Shown here: positions 44,301-49,473 of the stretch, in pieces
How positions within the stretch are numbered: position 1 is the first letter of the stretch
Layout of the letters: each line of letters begins with the position of its first letter
Origin: Amoebophrya sp. A120
Lineage: Eukaryota > Sar > Dinophyceae > Syndiniales > Amoebophryaceae
Length of the DNA: 64,000 nt
NCBI GenBank assembly: GCA_905178155.1
Contig: CAJINV010000012.1
Span: forward strand, 2,825,765 to 2,889,764
Reading direction: 5' to 3'
Notes under the pieces: generated by a model
What the model saw: the letters and a program-made list of their open reading frames with translations, nothing else
Told to the model about the DNA's origin: nothing
The model's database searches: none
Made by a program: the position numbers and the translations under genes

Positions 44301-46048
44301 GCAAATATGTCTGGGTCTGGAAGAATCCAAACTTGTCATGCACACTCTGGATTACGCAAGAATTTGTGTTGCATGAAACCAAAAGCCGTCCACTTTTTGC
44401 TATGCAAATAGCAAGTTTCCCATGCAGAATAGGCATCATTAGACCTGAACAAAACTTGTAATGCTCTTGCGCGCATTCCAGAGCACCTGTGTGATCCAAA
44501 AGATGCATGACAAACTTGCAAACCCTTCCAGACCCAGACATATTTGCATTTGATACGTCCGGAGCCTGATCGATACGGTTTTCGGCGAGTCGCCTTGTAT
44601 CAAATGCAAAAATGTCTGGGTCTGGAAGAATGCAAGATTTGCCTTGCATATTTCGCATGCCCCATGATTGTCTGTGATGTATGCCCTAGCATCACAGGTT
44701 TTTAGAACCCTTCCTGATGCACCTTCCGCATGAGAAATGCCCTGTCCGTGTAGCACAAATTGTACCCCTCTTGCTGCTCATGCAATACAAATTTTGCTAG
44801 AATCCAAAAGCAGCGTGACAAGTTGCAATCTTCCAGACCCAGACATTTTTGCAGTTGATACCCTGCCAAATGCGCAATCCGCGGACGGTCGCGAGGGTCC
44901 AGCCGTTGTCGCGGAGAGTGATCAGTTGGGGTTTGAACCTAGTGTGTAATCCAATCCGGAGGATCAACGAATTGATCCCCCCATCCGACTCGTCACCCAT
45001 CGGCCGGTAGAACGTGCTCGTATCGTTGTCAAAAGCGTTCCGGATCGGTTGTTGCGCCCGTCGCATCGCCAAATCGTGCTCGAAGGGTTCGCCGTAGAGT
45101 GGTAACGTGCACCCCGTGTCCCAGAACATTTCCAGCTCAAACACCCGCCACTCCTCGACCACCGCGGCGAGATTCGAGACTGCGAAGGATTTCCCGCAGT
45201 CCGGCTTCAAAGGACCGTCGTACGCGCTGCAGCCCTCGTGAATGCGGTAGGACTTGGAGTCGAGAAGGGTTTCCTCAGTAAAAACGCCCCCACCCCAATG
45301 CTGTCATGCAAATCTGCATGCTCAAAATGTTTCTCATGCGAAGCCCCATGAGAGCCCTTTGCTAGTCGTATTTTGGAACTTGTCCTTGTGATGCTCCAAT
45401 CAGCATGACGCGCTAGATCTGTCACACTGCTGAACTAGCTAAGTAAGTCGAGGACTACACTACGCGGCCAAACTTGTCATGCACGACAACCCATAAGCTG
45501 GTTGATTTGCGTAGCAAATTTCCCATCTTGACTATGGGGTGGGGATGTTTTTACTCAGGATAAAGGGTTTCCTGGGATACACCCGGGGCGTCCGGGTCGG
45601 TAGAGAGGGGCGTGGCTTGTTGTTGTTGGAGGGCGCGCTTATTTCGTTCGGAGGTGGAGGTCTGGGTGTTTTTTTTGAATTTCTTCGGAGGTTTCGGTGG
45701 CATTTCTGAACTGTGCTCCTCCGACGAGTAGTCGTTGACCTCTGGATCGTGCGGGATGGTCGGAATTTCGGCGTGGAGGGCTTGCTGCGCCGGGAGAGCA
45801 AGAGTTCCACCAGAGGAAGATCTCTCGGAGAAGAGGTCGACATTTTCGCCGCAGACGGGCTGCAGAGAAGCGAAGCTCGCGAACAGCACAACGGCGAGAT
45901 GAGCAACGAATACGCGCTTTGTCTGGGTGTTCGGGCAGCTGGTGGCATGATCTTCACTAGGTGGCCGGGATTTGCGACGTCGCCACCTGATCCACTTCCA
46001 GATGAAATAATGGCCTGGCTTCGTCATCAGGATGAATGGCGTTAGCAC
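2390..46048 (-). CDS. Giant discoidin-array, multi-pass membrane protein split by 77 introners
   Basis: This is one reading frame from ATG at 46048 to TAA at 2390-2392. I followed the frame across most junctions: removing each introner plus one copy of its flanking repeat always gave an open, sensible protein. Estimated coding length is about 21 kb, so about 7,000 residues. From N to C the order is: short basic N-terminus, hydrophobic signal or anchor near residues 46-66, a discoidin (F5/8 C)-like module array (about 45.3-31.9 kb), the first membrane segments (about 30.8 kb), several groups of membrane segments separated by charged or disordered exons, and a basic Gln/Arg/Lys-rich tail. No ordinary GT-AG intron was needed in this gene. 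An 865-bp non-introner insert near 27.6-28.5 kb must also be removed. The architecture suggests a surface receptor, adhesin or channel, but the function is unknown. Splitting into two genes is possible but I saw no stop plus start pair to support it. Confidence 0.78.
2948..3128. mobile_element. Introner, family L
   Basis: Ends pair as an imperfect inverted repeat containing TTTCCCGTACA. The flanking repeats are TAGAG and TAGAC. Removal joins the extracellular loop CTSLV to the last membrane span AVAIGLAF. Confidence 0.8.
3387..3617. mobile_element. Introner, family N (single copy)
   Basis: Inverted ends TATCGCCAGAAAA and TATCGCGAGAAAA flank the element, with AGCAT and AGCAG outside. Removal gives TTFC joined to FLIFHWFGHV, a continuous membrane helix. 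Confidence 0.75.
3759..4013. mobile_element. Introner, family A
   Basis: Flanking repeats are CCCGA and ACCGA. The inner core reads TGTCTGCGTCTG on the left, slightly decayed. Removal joins FLFETF to GIGFYTF. Confidence 0.82.
4077..4338. mobile_element. Introner, family A (one of a touching pair)
   Basis: The flanking repeat GAAAT is identical on both sides. The next introner begins only six bases to the right, and its own target repeat overlaps this one by four bases. Confidence 0.9.
4345..4606. mobile_element. Introner, unassigned family (second of a touching pair)
   Basis: Ends TATGCAYYGCAAATATAA form the inverted repeat. The flanking repeat AAATG is identical on both sides. Removing this and the neighbour restores the helix AVANISIAGF. 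Confidence 0.82.
4681..4881. mobile_element. Introner, family B, without clear target repeat
   Basis: The left end TATCCTGAGCAAAAGTAC pairs with the right end GTACTTTTGCAATGCATA. The flanks CTGGA and CAACA do not match, so one flank has changed or the boundary is shifted. Confidence 0.65.
5057..5339. mobile_element. Introner, family C with 8-bp flanking repeat
   Basis: CCAGCAGC lies directly on both sides, longer than the usual five bases; part may be chance in a GCT-repeat context. Removal joins EEDAAG to AGAAEED. Confidence 0.88.
5441..5762. mobile_element. Introner with G-like left and J-like right end
   Basis: The left end TATTACAATGAAAAATGCCC resembles family G and the right end TTTTTCCTTTCGATA resembles family J, yet they still pair imperfectly. 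The flanking repeat GCCAA is identical. Confidence 0.85.
5853..6160. mobile_element. Introner, family D
   Basis: The flanking repeat TTGTA is identical. Removal joins RNALQ to NNSNSPL in the giant protein. Confidence 0.88.
6161..6872 (-). other. Basic low-complexity exon of giant protein
   Basis: The exon encodes an Arg/Lys/Ser/Ala-rich stretch with an RGRGRGG run and a Glu/Ala-rich coiled segment. It is likely cytosolic and disordered. Frame joins the next exon across the family D introner at 5853-6160. Confidence 0.55.
6873..7122. mobile_element. Introner, family A
   Basis: Family A ends (right end ...CCAATACATA). The flanking repeat GGAGT is identical on both sides. Confidence 0.9.
7275..7532. 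mobile_element. Introner, family A
   Basis: Left end TATGGATTGC, right end GCATTTGATA. The flanking repeat GTTGT is identical. Confidence 0.9.
7583..7861. mobile_element. Introner, family C
   Basis: Flanks are CTGGT and TTGGT. Only 12 bases separate it from the next introner, leaving a micro-exon of about seven bases net. Confidence 0.85.
7874..8129. mobile_element. Introner, family E
   Basis: The flanking repeat TGCGC is identical. With its left neighbour removed too, the protein reads TQAAQDQAQLF. Confidence 0.88.
8196..8603. mobile_element. Introner, family A, enlarged by a nested insertion
   Basis: The flanking repeat GGACG is identical. At 408 bp it is about 150 bp longer than its relatives because of the insert at 8234-8386. 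Confidence 0.88.
8234..8386. other. 153-bp insertion nested in an introner
   Basis: TGTAA occurs at 8229-8233 and again at 8382-8386. Removing the piece plus one copy restores the family A consensus around 'aacttgt..gctaaaagtg'. The insert lacks the TTTGT-TGC motif and has no visible inverted ends. Origin unknown. Confidence 0.6.
8706..8958. mobile_element. Introner, family A
   Basis: The flanking repeat CCGGA is identical. Removal joins KKFR to GFLTKRK. Confidence 0.9.
9069..9231. mobile_element. Introner, family B
   Basis: The flanking repeat ACCGG is identical. Removal joins FLYLPG to PAIAFAS. Confidence 0.9.
9263..9541. mobile_element. Introner, family A (divergent left end)
   Basis: Left end TATCAAGTGCAGCAAACATG has lost the GGGTCTGG core; the right end keeps CCAGACCCA. 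The flanking repeat GAAGA is identical. Confidence 0.85.
9589..9867. mobile_element. Introner, family C
   Basis: The flanking repeat CTTTT is identical. Removal joins REK to SEFFIYND. Confidence 0.9.
9903..10118. mobile_element. Introner, family F
   Basis: Flanks are CTCCG and CTCTG. Ends contain the GTTACAG / CTGTAAC pair. Confidence 0.82.
10300..10556. mobile_element. Introner, family A
   Basis: The flanking repeat AGTTG is identical. Removal joins LGKDN to LYDNDY. Confidence 0.9.
10622..10768. mobile_element. Introner, family B
   Basis: Flanks are GGAGG and TGAGG. Removal joins FAIANL to LFAVIAVELF, inside a membrane helix. Confidence 0.87.
10853..11114. mobile_element. Introner, family A
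   Basis: The flanking repeat GTAGT is identical. Removal joins LFLRNY to KGSPANI. Confidence 0.9.
11168..11393. mobile_element. Introner, family I
   Basis: Flanks are CTTGA and CTTGG. Ends contain GTGCACAAC and its complement next to C-rich/G-rich arms. Confidence 0.83.
11437..11684. mobile_element. Introner, family M (single copy)
   Basis: Inverted arms share GAGTGATCT. The flanking repeat TCAGA is identical. Removal joins RIKFL to TMFTTLFS. Confidence 0.78.
12049..13042. mobile_element. Introner, family A, enlarged to 994 bp by a nested insertion
   Basis: Flanks are ATTTC and ATCTC. Its two halves match other family A copies; the 724-bp middle does not. Removal joins KEDEI to LTAQILT. 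Confidence 0.85.
12147..12870. other. 724-bp hairpin-rich insertion nested in an introner
   Basis: CACA stands at 12143-12146 and 12871-12874, and joining the flanks recreates the family A consensus exactly. The insert has several strong hairpins: CAACAGC/GCTGTTG with a five-base loop (about 12547-12565), AGGGGCCT/AGGCCCCT (about 12499-12522) and a long one pairing ACGAGAGCT plus CCCAAACCAG with their complements (about 12598-12664). No open frame with recognisable product was found. Confidence 0.6.
13414..14320. mobile_element. Introner, family C, enlarged to 907 bp by a retrocopy
   Basis: Flanks are GGATC and AGATC. The outer halves match other family C copies. Removal joins KLLED to PKGLGV. 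Confidence 0.87.
13460..14086 (-). mobile_element. Poly(A)-tailed retro-insertion nested in an introner
   Basis: An 18-bp direct repeat (GAGTTGTCATGCAGGTTT at 13442-13459 and 14069-14086) brackets the piece, and a run of 18 T lies at its left end. On the minus strand this is a roughly 600-bp sequence ending in poly(A), as left by LINE-type target-primed insertion of an RNA copy. It holds only a 63-codon open frame with no recognised product. The parent RNA is unknown. Confidence 0.75.
14495..14801. mobile_element. Introner, family D
   Basis: Flanks are TCGCT and TCACT; arms share GGATGTGTCAG. Confidence 0.85.
15080..15332. mobile_element. Introner, family E
   Basis: The flanking repeat GCATG is identical; arms share GTTACAATCTCAAACGTTAC with minor changes. 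Confidence 0.88.
15387..15662. mobile_element. Introner, family A
   Basis: The flanking repeat CTGCA is identical. Removal joins LLQELQ to NNWRIER. Confidence 0.9.
15830..16092. mobile_element. Introner, family E
   Basis: Flanks are TTTCC and TTTCT. Removal joins WIWSQK to PRLFFLH. Confidence 0.86.
16192..16489. mobile_element. Introner, family C
   Basis: The flanking repeat ACGCG is identical. Removal joins GFILR to VLLLFGF between two membrane runs. Confidence 0.9.
16599..16904. mobile_element. Introner, family D
   Basis: The flanking repeat CTGTC is identical. Removal joins PEHRT to DQETLEF. Confidence 0.9.
16954..17127. mobile_element. Introner, family B (decayed left arm)
   Basis: Flanks are GCGCG and GCACG. 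The left arm reads TATGCAGTGCAAAAAGC. Removal joins PIYRA to LVKQRDD. Confidence 0.8.
17281..17430. mobile_element. Introner, family B
   Basis: The flanking repeat ACGTG is identical. Removal joins VKNTT to FDNDSAA. Confidence 0.9.
17590..17802. mobile_element. Introner, family K
   Basis: The flanking repeat GTAAA is identical; arms share AACTGTGTAAGTGTAAC. Removal joins FEQLY to RRLIITQ. Confidence 0.88.
17952..18257. mobile_element. Introner, family D
   Basis: The flanking repeat AAGTC is identical. Removal joins SGLRL to WRDGVED. Confidence 0.9.
18303..18581. mobile_element. Introner, family C
   Basis: The flanking repeat ACAGG is identical. Removal joins QEEPV to KKMFSDP. Confidence 0.9.
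18717..19035. mobile_element. Introner, family J
   Basis: The flanking repeat TCGTG is identical. Removal joins NLMPT to KETNFDV after the long disordered exon. Confidence 0.88.
19036..21523 (-). other. Long uninterrupted disordered exon of giant protein
   Basis: This is the longest exon (about 2.5 kb) and carries no introner. It encodes a Ser/Thr/Pro/Asp/Glu-rich, probably unstructured cytoplasmic stretch. It begins with a membrane-proximal segment (YLLFHRYQDKKDVLRNFKAK) and contains a Cys cluster CCFNSCCTCCPRK that could be palmitoylated (inference). The frame continues across the introner at 18717-19035. Confidence 0.6.
21524..21678. mobile_element. Introner, family B
   Basis: The flanking repeat CCAGT is identical. 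Confidence 0.9.
21784..21992. mobile_element. Introner, family O (single copy)
   Basis: Arms share AAAAAACTGTT and CACTG. The flanking repeat AAAAG is identical. Confidence 0.78.
22170..22474. mobile_element. Introner, family G
   Basis: The flanking repeat TCTTC is identical; arms carry TATTACA plus a C-rich tract. Confidence 0.88.
22529..22788. mobile_element. Introner, family A
   Basis: The flanking repeat TGCTG is identical. Confidence 0.9.
23931..24195. mobile_element. Introner, family A
   Basis: The flanking repeat TCCTC is identical. Confidence 0.9.
24643..24875. mobile_element. Introner, family I
   Basis: The flanking repeat CTTTC is identical. A 43-base stretch separates it from the next introner. 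Confidence 0.88.
24919..25157. mobile_element. Introner, family H
   Basis: Flanks are ATTCG and ATGCG; arms share CTCAAACGTTACA. Confidence 0.85.
26162..26412. mobile_element. Introner, family A
   Basis: The flanking repeat CAAGA is identical. Confidence 0.9.
26699..27000. mobile_element. Introner, family A
   Basis: The flanking repeat TCGGC is identical. It is about 45 bp longer than typical because the left half has a partial internal repeat of the TTGTGATGCTAAA motif. Confidence 0.88.
27598..28506. repeat. Direct repeats bracketing an 865-bp GC-rich insert in an exon
   Basis: GTTGTACTAGAATTCCCAGC and the ten bases after it occur at 27612-27641 and again at 28477-28506, with about ten further matching bases to the left. 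On the minus strand both copies encode SAAAGNSSTTT in the same frame. The sequence between has stops in the giant gene's frame, is GC-rich, and contains short repeats such as CCCCTTCCGGGTA. It has no introner ends. Joining the outer halves keeps the giant frame. Confidence 0.6.
28705..28918. mobile_element. Introner, family F
   Basis: The flanking repeat CAAAC is identical. Confidence 0.9.
29153..29394. mobile_element. Introner, family A
   Basis: The flanking repeat CATCA is identical. The right arm has an extra AAGTAC like the copy at 8196-8603. Confidence 0.88.
30398..30646. mobile_element. Introner, family A
   Basis: The flanking repeat CAGTA is identical. Confidence 0.9.
30941..31226. 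mobile_element. Introner, family A
   Basis: Flanks are GACTT and CACTT. It contains a short GTTC tetranucleotide run near 31118-31133. Confidence 0.87.
31449..31727. mobile_element. Introner, family C
   Basis: The flanking repeat GGGCA is identical. Removal joins TQVMCP to LLGFMQK. Confidence 0.9.
31928..32182. mobile_element. Introner, family A
   Basis: The flanking repeat GCGAT is identical. Confidence 0.9.
32681..32958. mobile_element. Introner, family C
   Basis: The flanking repeat TCGAA is identical. Confidence 0.9.
33181..33530. mobile_element. Introner, family A, with a nested 88-bp insert
   Basis: The flanking repeat CGTTG is identical. TTGGTAGTCAT occurs at 33353-33363 and 33441-33451; removing the piece between restores the family consensus. 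Confidence 0.87.
33798..34052. mobile_element. Introner, family A
   Basis: Flanks are TTGGG and TTCGG. Confidence 0.83.
34102..34340. mobile_element. Introner, family H
   Basis: The flanking repeat GACAT is identical; arms share CTCAACTGTTACAT. Confidence 0.89.
34621..34929. mobile_element. Introner, family J
   Basis: The flanking repeat TGGTG is identical. Confidence 0.87.
35529..35810. mobile_element. Introner, family C
   Basis: Flanks are ACCTT and ACCTC. Confidence 0.86.
35886..36150. mobile_element. Introner, family A
   Basis: The flanking repeat AATGT is identical. Confidence 0.9.
36664..36825. mobile_element. Introner, family B
   Basis: The flanking repeat ACTTT is identical. Confidence 0.9.
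37820..38071. mobile_element. Introner, family A
   Basis: Flanks are ACTTT and ACTTG. Confidence 0.87.
38142..38352. mobile_element. Introner, family F
   Basis: The flanking repeat GGTTG is identical. Confidence 0.9.
38460..38778. mobile_element. Introner, family C
   Basis: The flanking repeat GCGCT is identical. Removal joins WRMRAL to DPSLVTW. A GT-AG cut here would shift the frame, so splicing must use non-canonical ends. A 35-bp internal duplication of the 'cccaagagttgtcatgc' stretch makes it longer than its relatives. Confidence 0.9.
39461..39712. mobile_element. Introner, family A (left terminal T lost)
   Basis: AAACGC stands on both sides. The left end begins ATGAACTGC rather than TATGAACTGC. 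Confidence 0.84.
39782..40090. mobile_element. Introner, family G
   Basis: The flanking repeat TCGAG is identical. Confidence 0.89.
40996..41302. mobile_element. Introner, family D (left end eroded)
   Basis: The flanking repeat TCAGA is identical, but the left arm starts TGTGGAACTGTCAG without the usual TAT. Confidence 0.83.
41379..41527. mobile_element. Introner, family B
   Basis: Flanks are ATTGT and GTTGT. Confidence 0.86.
41722..41976. mobile_element. Introner, family A
   Basis: The flanking repeat TGCCC is identical. Confidence 0.9.
42420..42568. mobile_element. Introner, family B
   Basis: Flanks are CCCAA and CCCAC. Confidence 0.86.
42799..43065. mobile_element. Introner, family A
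   Basis: The flanking repeat GCGTA is identical. Confidence 0.9.
43132..43393. mobile_element. Introner, family A (weak target repeat)
   Basis: Flanks AGCTT and AGCCC match at three of five bases. The core is expanded to TGTCTGGCTCTGGGTCTG. Confidence 0.8.
43560..43831. mobile_element. Introner, family A
   Basis: The flanking repeat GGGAG is identical. Confidence 0.9.
43891..44151. mobile_element. Introner, family E
   Basis: The flanking repeat CCGTG is identical. Confidence 0.9.
44293..44555. mobile_element. Introner, family A
   Basis: The flanking repeat CGTCC is identical. Only 42 bases of exon separate it from the next element. Confidence 0.9.
44598..44860. mobile_element. Introner, family A
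   Basis: Flanks are CCTTG and CCCTG. Removal joins LRIWQG to DSPKTVS. Confidence 0.87.
45270..45562. mobile_element. Introner, family C, first intron of the giant gene
   Basis: The flanking repeat AAGGG is identical. The left end reads TTTCCTCAG instead of TATCCTGAG. Confidence 0.87.
45563..46048 (-). other. First exon of giant gene: basic N-terminus, signal/anchor segment
   Basis: The exon encodes a Trp/Arg/Lys-rich start (residues 1-45), then a hydrophobic run VFVAHLAVVLFASFASLQPV ending near a Cys-Gly that could be a signal peptidase site. A Ser/Glu/Pro/Gln-rich linker follows. A second Met eight codons in could be the true start. The exon ends at the family C introner 45270-45562, across which Gln-Glu-Thr-Leu continues as Leu-Asp-Ser-Lys. 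Confidence 0.65.
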
Positions 46049-49000
46049 ATCGTTTCTTTTGAAGGTGCGTGCCTGGCTAGTCGTTCTTACGCCACCATCA
46101 GGGTCAGTGTGGAGACCGCTTTGTAAGGGCCCATCCTAGAGAGACCCGAATCGCACGGCGGATCCAGCGGTCGCCATTGCGCCAAACAACCATTGACGAC
46201 GGACCCGCGGAGGACCAGAGAAAGCCAAAGGAAGCGCTACACGGAACCGGAAGTCAGCTCGCCGGCATCTGCATTTGCGTCGCGATTCTCAGTGATTCTA
46301 GGTGAACGAATCGCGACTAAAAATTGAAGTATAGTATTTGGAATTGGCTGCCCTCACATGAAGGAAACTCTCGCTAGACTTCTCTCGAAAAAGATGACTC
46401 ATTGCTACGCTCTCGTATGGTAAAAAGGGCTTCTCGCTTCCTCTCGCCGTCACCACCGCATTAAGCGCTCTTTTCCTTTTTCATACTCGTGGCCCTCGTG
46501 TGCAACTCAGACTCCTGACGCAAAGTAGAGTAAGACAGAGGGCCCGTCCCTCCGAGTTTGCGAGCGGACCACATACGTCGGCCACGACATCAACGAACAC
46601 CTCGTCCCCGCCCCATCGTTTATCGTTTCTTATTATTTCACAATAACAATTGCGGCGACCACATAGATAGAGACAGATAGGCCAGAAGCGAAGTAACGCA
46701 GCGCGTGGGGCAGGACCAATGCGGTCGGCCGCCCGCGCGCCGGCCGGGCCCCGCGGCGCCGAGGCCTGCGCCCTCGCCCCCGGGCTGCTCTGGGTCAGAC
46801 AGGCGGATGCGTGCGAAAGGAATGCGCCGGCCGAGCGCAATACAGAACAGTGAGTGGCTGGGAGCGAGGGCAGGGCGGGCCGGCTGCCGGCGGGGTGTAA
46901 AAGATAAGAACCAACCTACCGCCGCCGAGTCCATCGATACATATGGGGAAAGAGCAAGGCTGTCCGTCCGCGCTCCGCCCCCTCCGTCCTGGACCGCACC
47001 ACAGAAGGATGGAGCCAAACCCTTCAGGCGGGGGGCAGAAACAACAAAAAACCCGAACAGAGCAACCGGGGCCCGCCTCGCTCCCACCCCAGCTCTTCCT
47101 TGGTCGGGCCCGATGTCCGGCCATTTTTACGGCACGCGCGCGCTGACGTCCTTGTCACGGTACACGAAGCAAGCGCGTGGAGTTCCTGGCGTGGTTCTCG
47201 TCGCGCCCTTGCATTCCGGCCCAGGGCGAGAAGGGGGGCACCTCTGCACCAAAGCGGGAGCGACGTATTTCTTACAGAAGGGGGGCACCTCTGCACCAAA
47301 GCGGGGCGAGAAGGGGGGCTCCTCTTACATTTTATCCTTATCCTGAGCAAAGACGCAGGTCTTGCAGGGTGTAGCGACTAAAGGGCACTTTGCCACGGTG
47401 GAGGAACAACATGTGCACAACAGCGCTCTACTGGGCTGCGCAACGCAATGCGCCGGCGGAGTCTGGCGTCGGACACCGTAGAGGAAAAACGCCGCGCCCA
47501 GGGAGTGCGGATAGCGTGGAGCGCGACCCTACTGTGGTGGCGCCCCCGAGCCTGATTGGCCCGATGTCCGGCCCATGTGTTTCCCCTGTGCCAAAGAAGC
47601 GCCCGCGCGCGGCGTTGCGGAGCGGCCACGACAGCGACCCAGGCGACCGGCAGGCGCCGCCGCGCTTCCCCCGGTGGGGGGCGGCGTCGGTCCGTGCACC
47701 GGCCTCGGCCGCCCGCCCGAGCGCTATAGGCAACACCAGGGCCAGGCCAAGGGGAAACCGTGGCGCCCTCGCACGCCTCCGCTGACGACCGGCACGGCGT
47801 TCCCCCTGCGGCTGTTGCCCCCGCCGCGCTTTTCCTTCGCGCGGCCGGGCCGGCGCGGGCGTCGCCTTGCGGTGCTCGGCGAACTTCTTCCCGCTCCGAA
47901 CCATTTCCGCGCGCGCGGAGTTGCGCGGGGCGCCCATAACCAGCGGGGGCCCCCCAGCCGTGTCACCCTGCCCCGCTTCCCCGCAAGAAAGCCGCCGACA
48001 ATATCTATGCCGGAGCGCGCGGCGTGTGGCGGCGCCTCGCCGGCGGGCTCTAGTGCCCCGCCGGCCGCGGGCGCCCTCCGTCGTTCCCGATCGTGGGCGC
48101 ACAGACCGAGCCCCGGGCCCCACACCACGGCGACGCCCGGGCTATCTAGTCACGCCGTACGTGGCCCATCTGTGTAAGGGCGCGGAGTCTAGTCCGCGCA
48201 TTGACTACACGCGCCGCGCTCGTCGGCAACTCACATCCAGGACCGGGCACCACTACAAGAAGACGCAAAAAATTCAAAAGCGGCAGCGCGCTCAATCCCT
48301 TTGGTCTTGGTCAGCGCAGCGCAGACCTGCAACAAATATTGAGCACAAACTTATCTTCCGACAACACTGCTGGCAGAGTTGGAGTTCTTTTCGTCCAAGC
48401 CCAGGGTAGACCGTATTGAAACGGACAGAGGTTCTATTGATTCTGACCTTGCAGTAGATTCATATACAAAAACTTCATAAAGTAGCTCGGGAAATAGAAT
48501 CTTCAATCGGTAGACGACTTCGTTGCCATATTAGAGGTGTATCTTTCAGTGCAACATGACGCAGCGCATGGTTTTTGCCGACTCATGCATGCAATGCAAA
48601 TGCTGTACTTACTGTCGATATTCTCGTAAGTTATCTTCATGAAATTCTTCATACATTCAAGCTAAAAAAGTGAAGCTACAACACTTTTCGTCCGCAACGA
48701 GTGAGATCATAAAGTCCAATAACAGAGTAAATACCACCGGTCAGTCACTAATTAGGGTCGCACACCACCTCCACAGAGGCGTCCTCGTCGAGATCGGCTA
48801 CGTAAAATCAGGCCCAGATCGTATGGGGAAAATCAATCTATCACGGCAAGGCGCAGAGCGTAATTCTATCGTCTCTGAAGAAAAACAAGACCAGTAGCAA
48901 AGAGTAAGAGACGAAAAAAAATTCTGGACCAATAAAGCCTTTGGAAATAAAAGGGTAAAAACTAGTGGGTACAGATTCTACATAAAACGAAAATCGGGTT

Positions 49001-49473
49001 CGGGACAATGTAGGTGACGTTTGCCGCTGTTGCACTTGAAGCTACGTACACCTAGTATTTACTCAGCTCTCGCTGGTGTCGCCACGAAGTTTGTTGCTTC
49101 TTCTCGAGAAAAGCTAGCACGTCGTCTCGCCAAAGAAACAAATCCTTTGGACGCGGGAACCGGAAGCCCGAAAAAATTATATCAGGTGCCAAAACACAGA
49201 AACTAGTCGAGAGTAAGTATCTGTGCGACGCCGAAAGAGAAAAAAAATTGTGGAAGCAAACAGTATCTGATGATGCTCCCGTCTTGTAAAAGGAATTGGG
49301 TGAGGTTTCAAGGTGGAATATTAAGCGAGAAGTCACTACGTACTAATGTCATCTGTCGAATAAGTAGCGCGACCAAAAACCGCTTTCCCCTGCTGAAGAT
49401 GAAGTACGATACTCATCTTATCGGTGTAGCAAACACAAATTTCGTTCTTTCGCCGAATCATTTCACAGCATCT
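46049..49473. other. Intergenic stretch with GC-rich block, no gene recognised
   Basis: The flanks are AT-rich, but about 46.7-48.2 kb is very GC-rich. The long open frames there exist on both strands and in several phases, as expected from base composition alone. The block has a repeated unit AAGGGGGGCACCTCTGCACC plus AAAGCGGG (47231-47258 and 47278-47305, with a partial third copy) and a shared CCCGATGTCCGGCC at about 47108 and 47558. The stretch should include the 5' region of the giant gene; no promoter motif could be assigned. Confidence 0.5.

Larger units (their letters stand above)
31928..45269 (-). other. Discoidin/F5-8 type C-like module array of giant protein
   Basis: Two motifs alternate along this stretch. 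One is W-[IV]-G-x-D-F-G followed by V-x-C-x-[RK]-[IL]-x-Q-S, seen for example as WIGMDFGSSPQ, WIGIDFGPTFA, WIGFDFGTRKF, WAFLGIDFLG and DVKCVRILQSGA. The other is W-x-V-x-E-L-E-F-Y-x-D-x-x-C, seen as WRVFELEMFWDTGC, WEIQELEFYLRNDC, WRVHELGFYSDSSC and WCVLELEFFTDRYC. I count at least seven module copies. The pattern fits galactose-binding-like discoidin folds, which usually bind carbohydrates or lipids outside the cell; that role is inference from the family. Exons are short and most modules are cut by introners at unrelated positions. Confidence 0.65.

Noticed and set aside
47338-47356. TTATCCTGAGCAAAGACG, resembling the left end of a family C introner
   Set aside because: No matching right end or flanking repeat follows and the interior motif words are absent; it is too short to call.
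46481-48409. Long overlapping open frames on both strands in the GC-rich block
   Set aside because: They occur in several phases at once, are Arg/Pro/Ala/Gly-rich, and show no domain; GC-rich DNA has few stop codons by chance.
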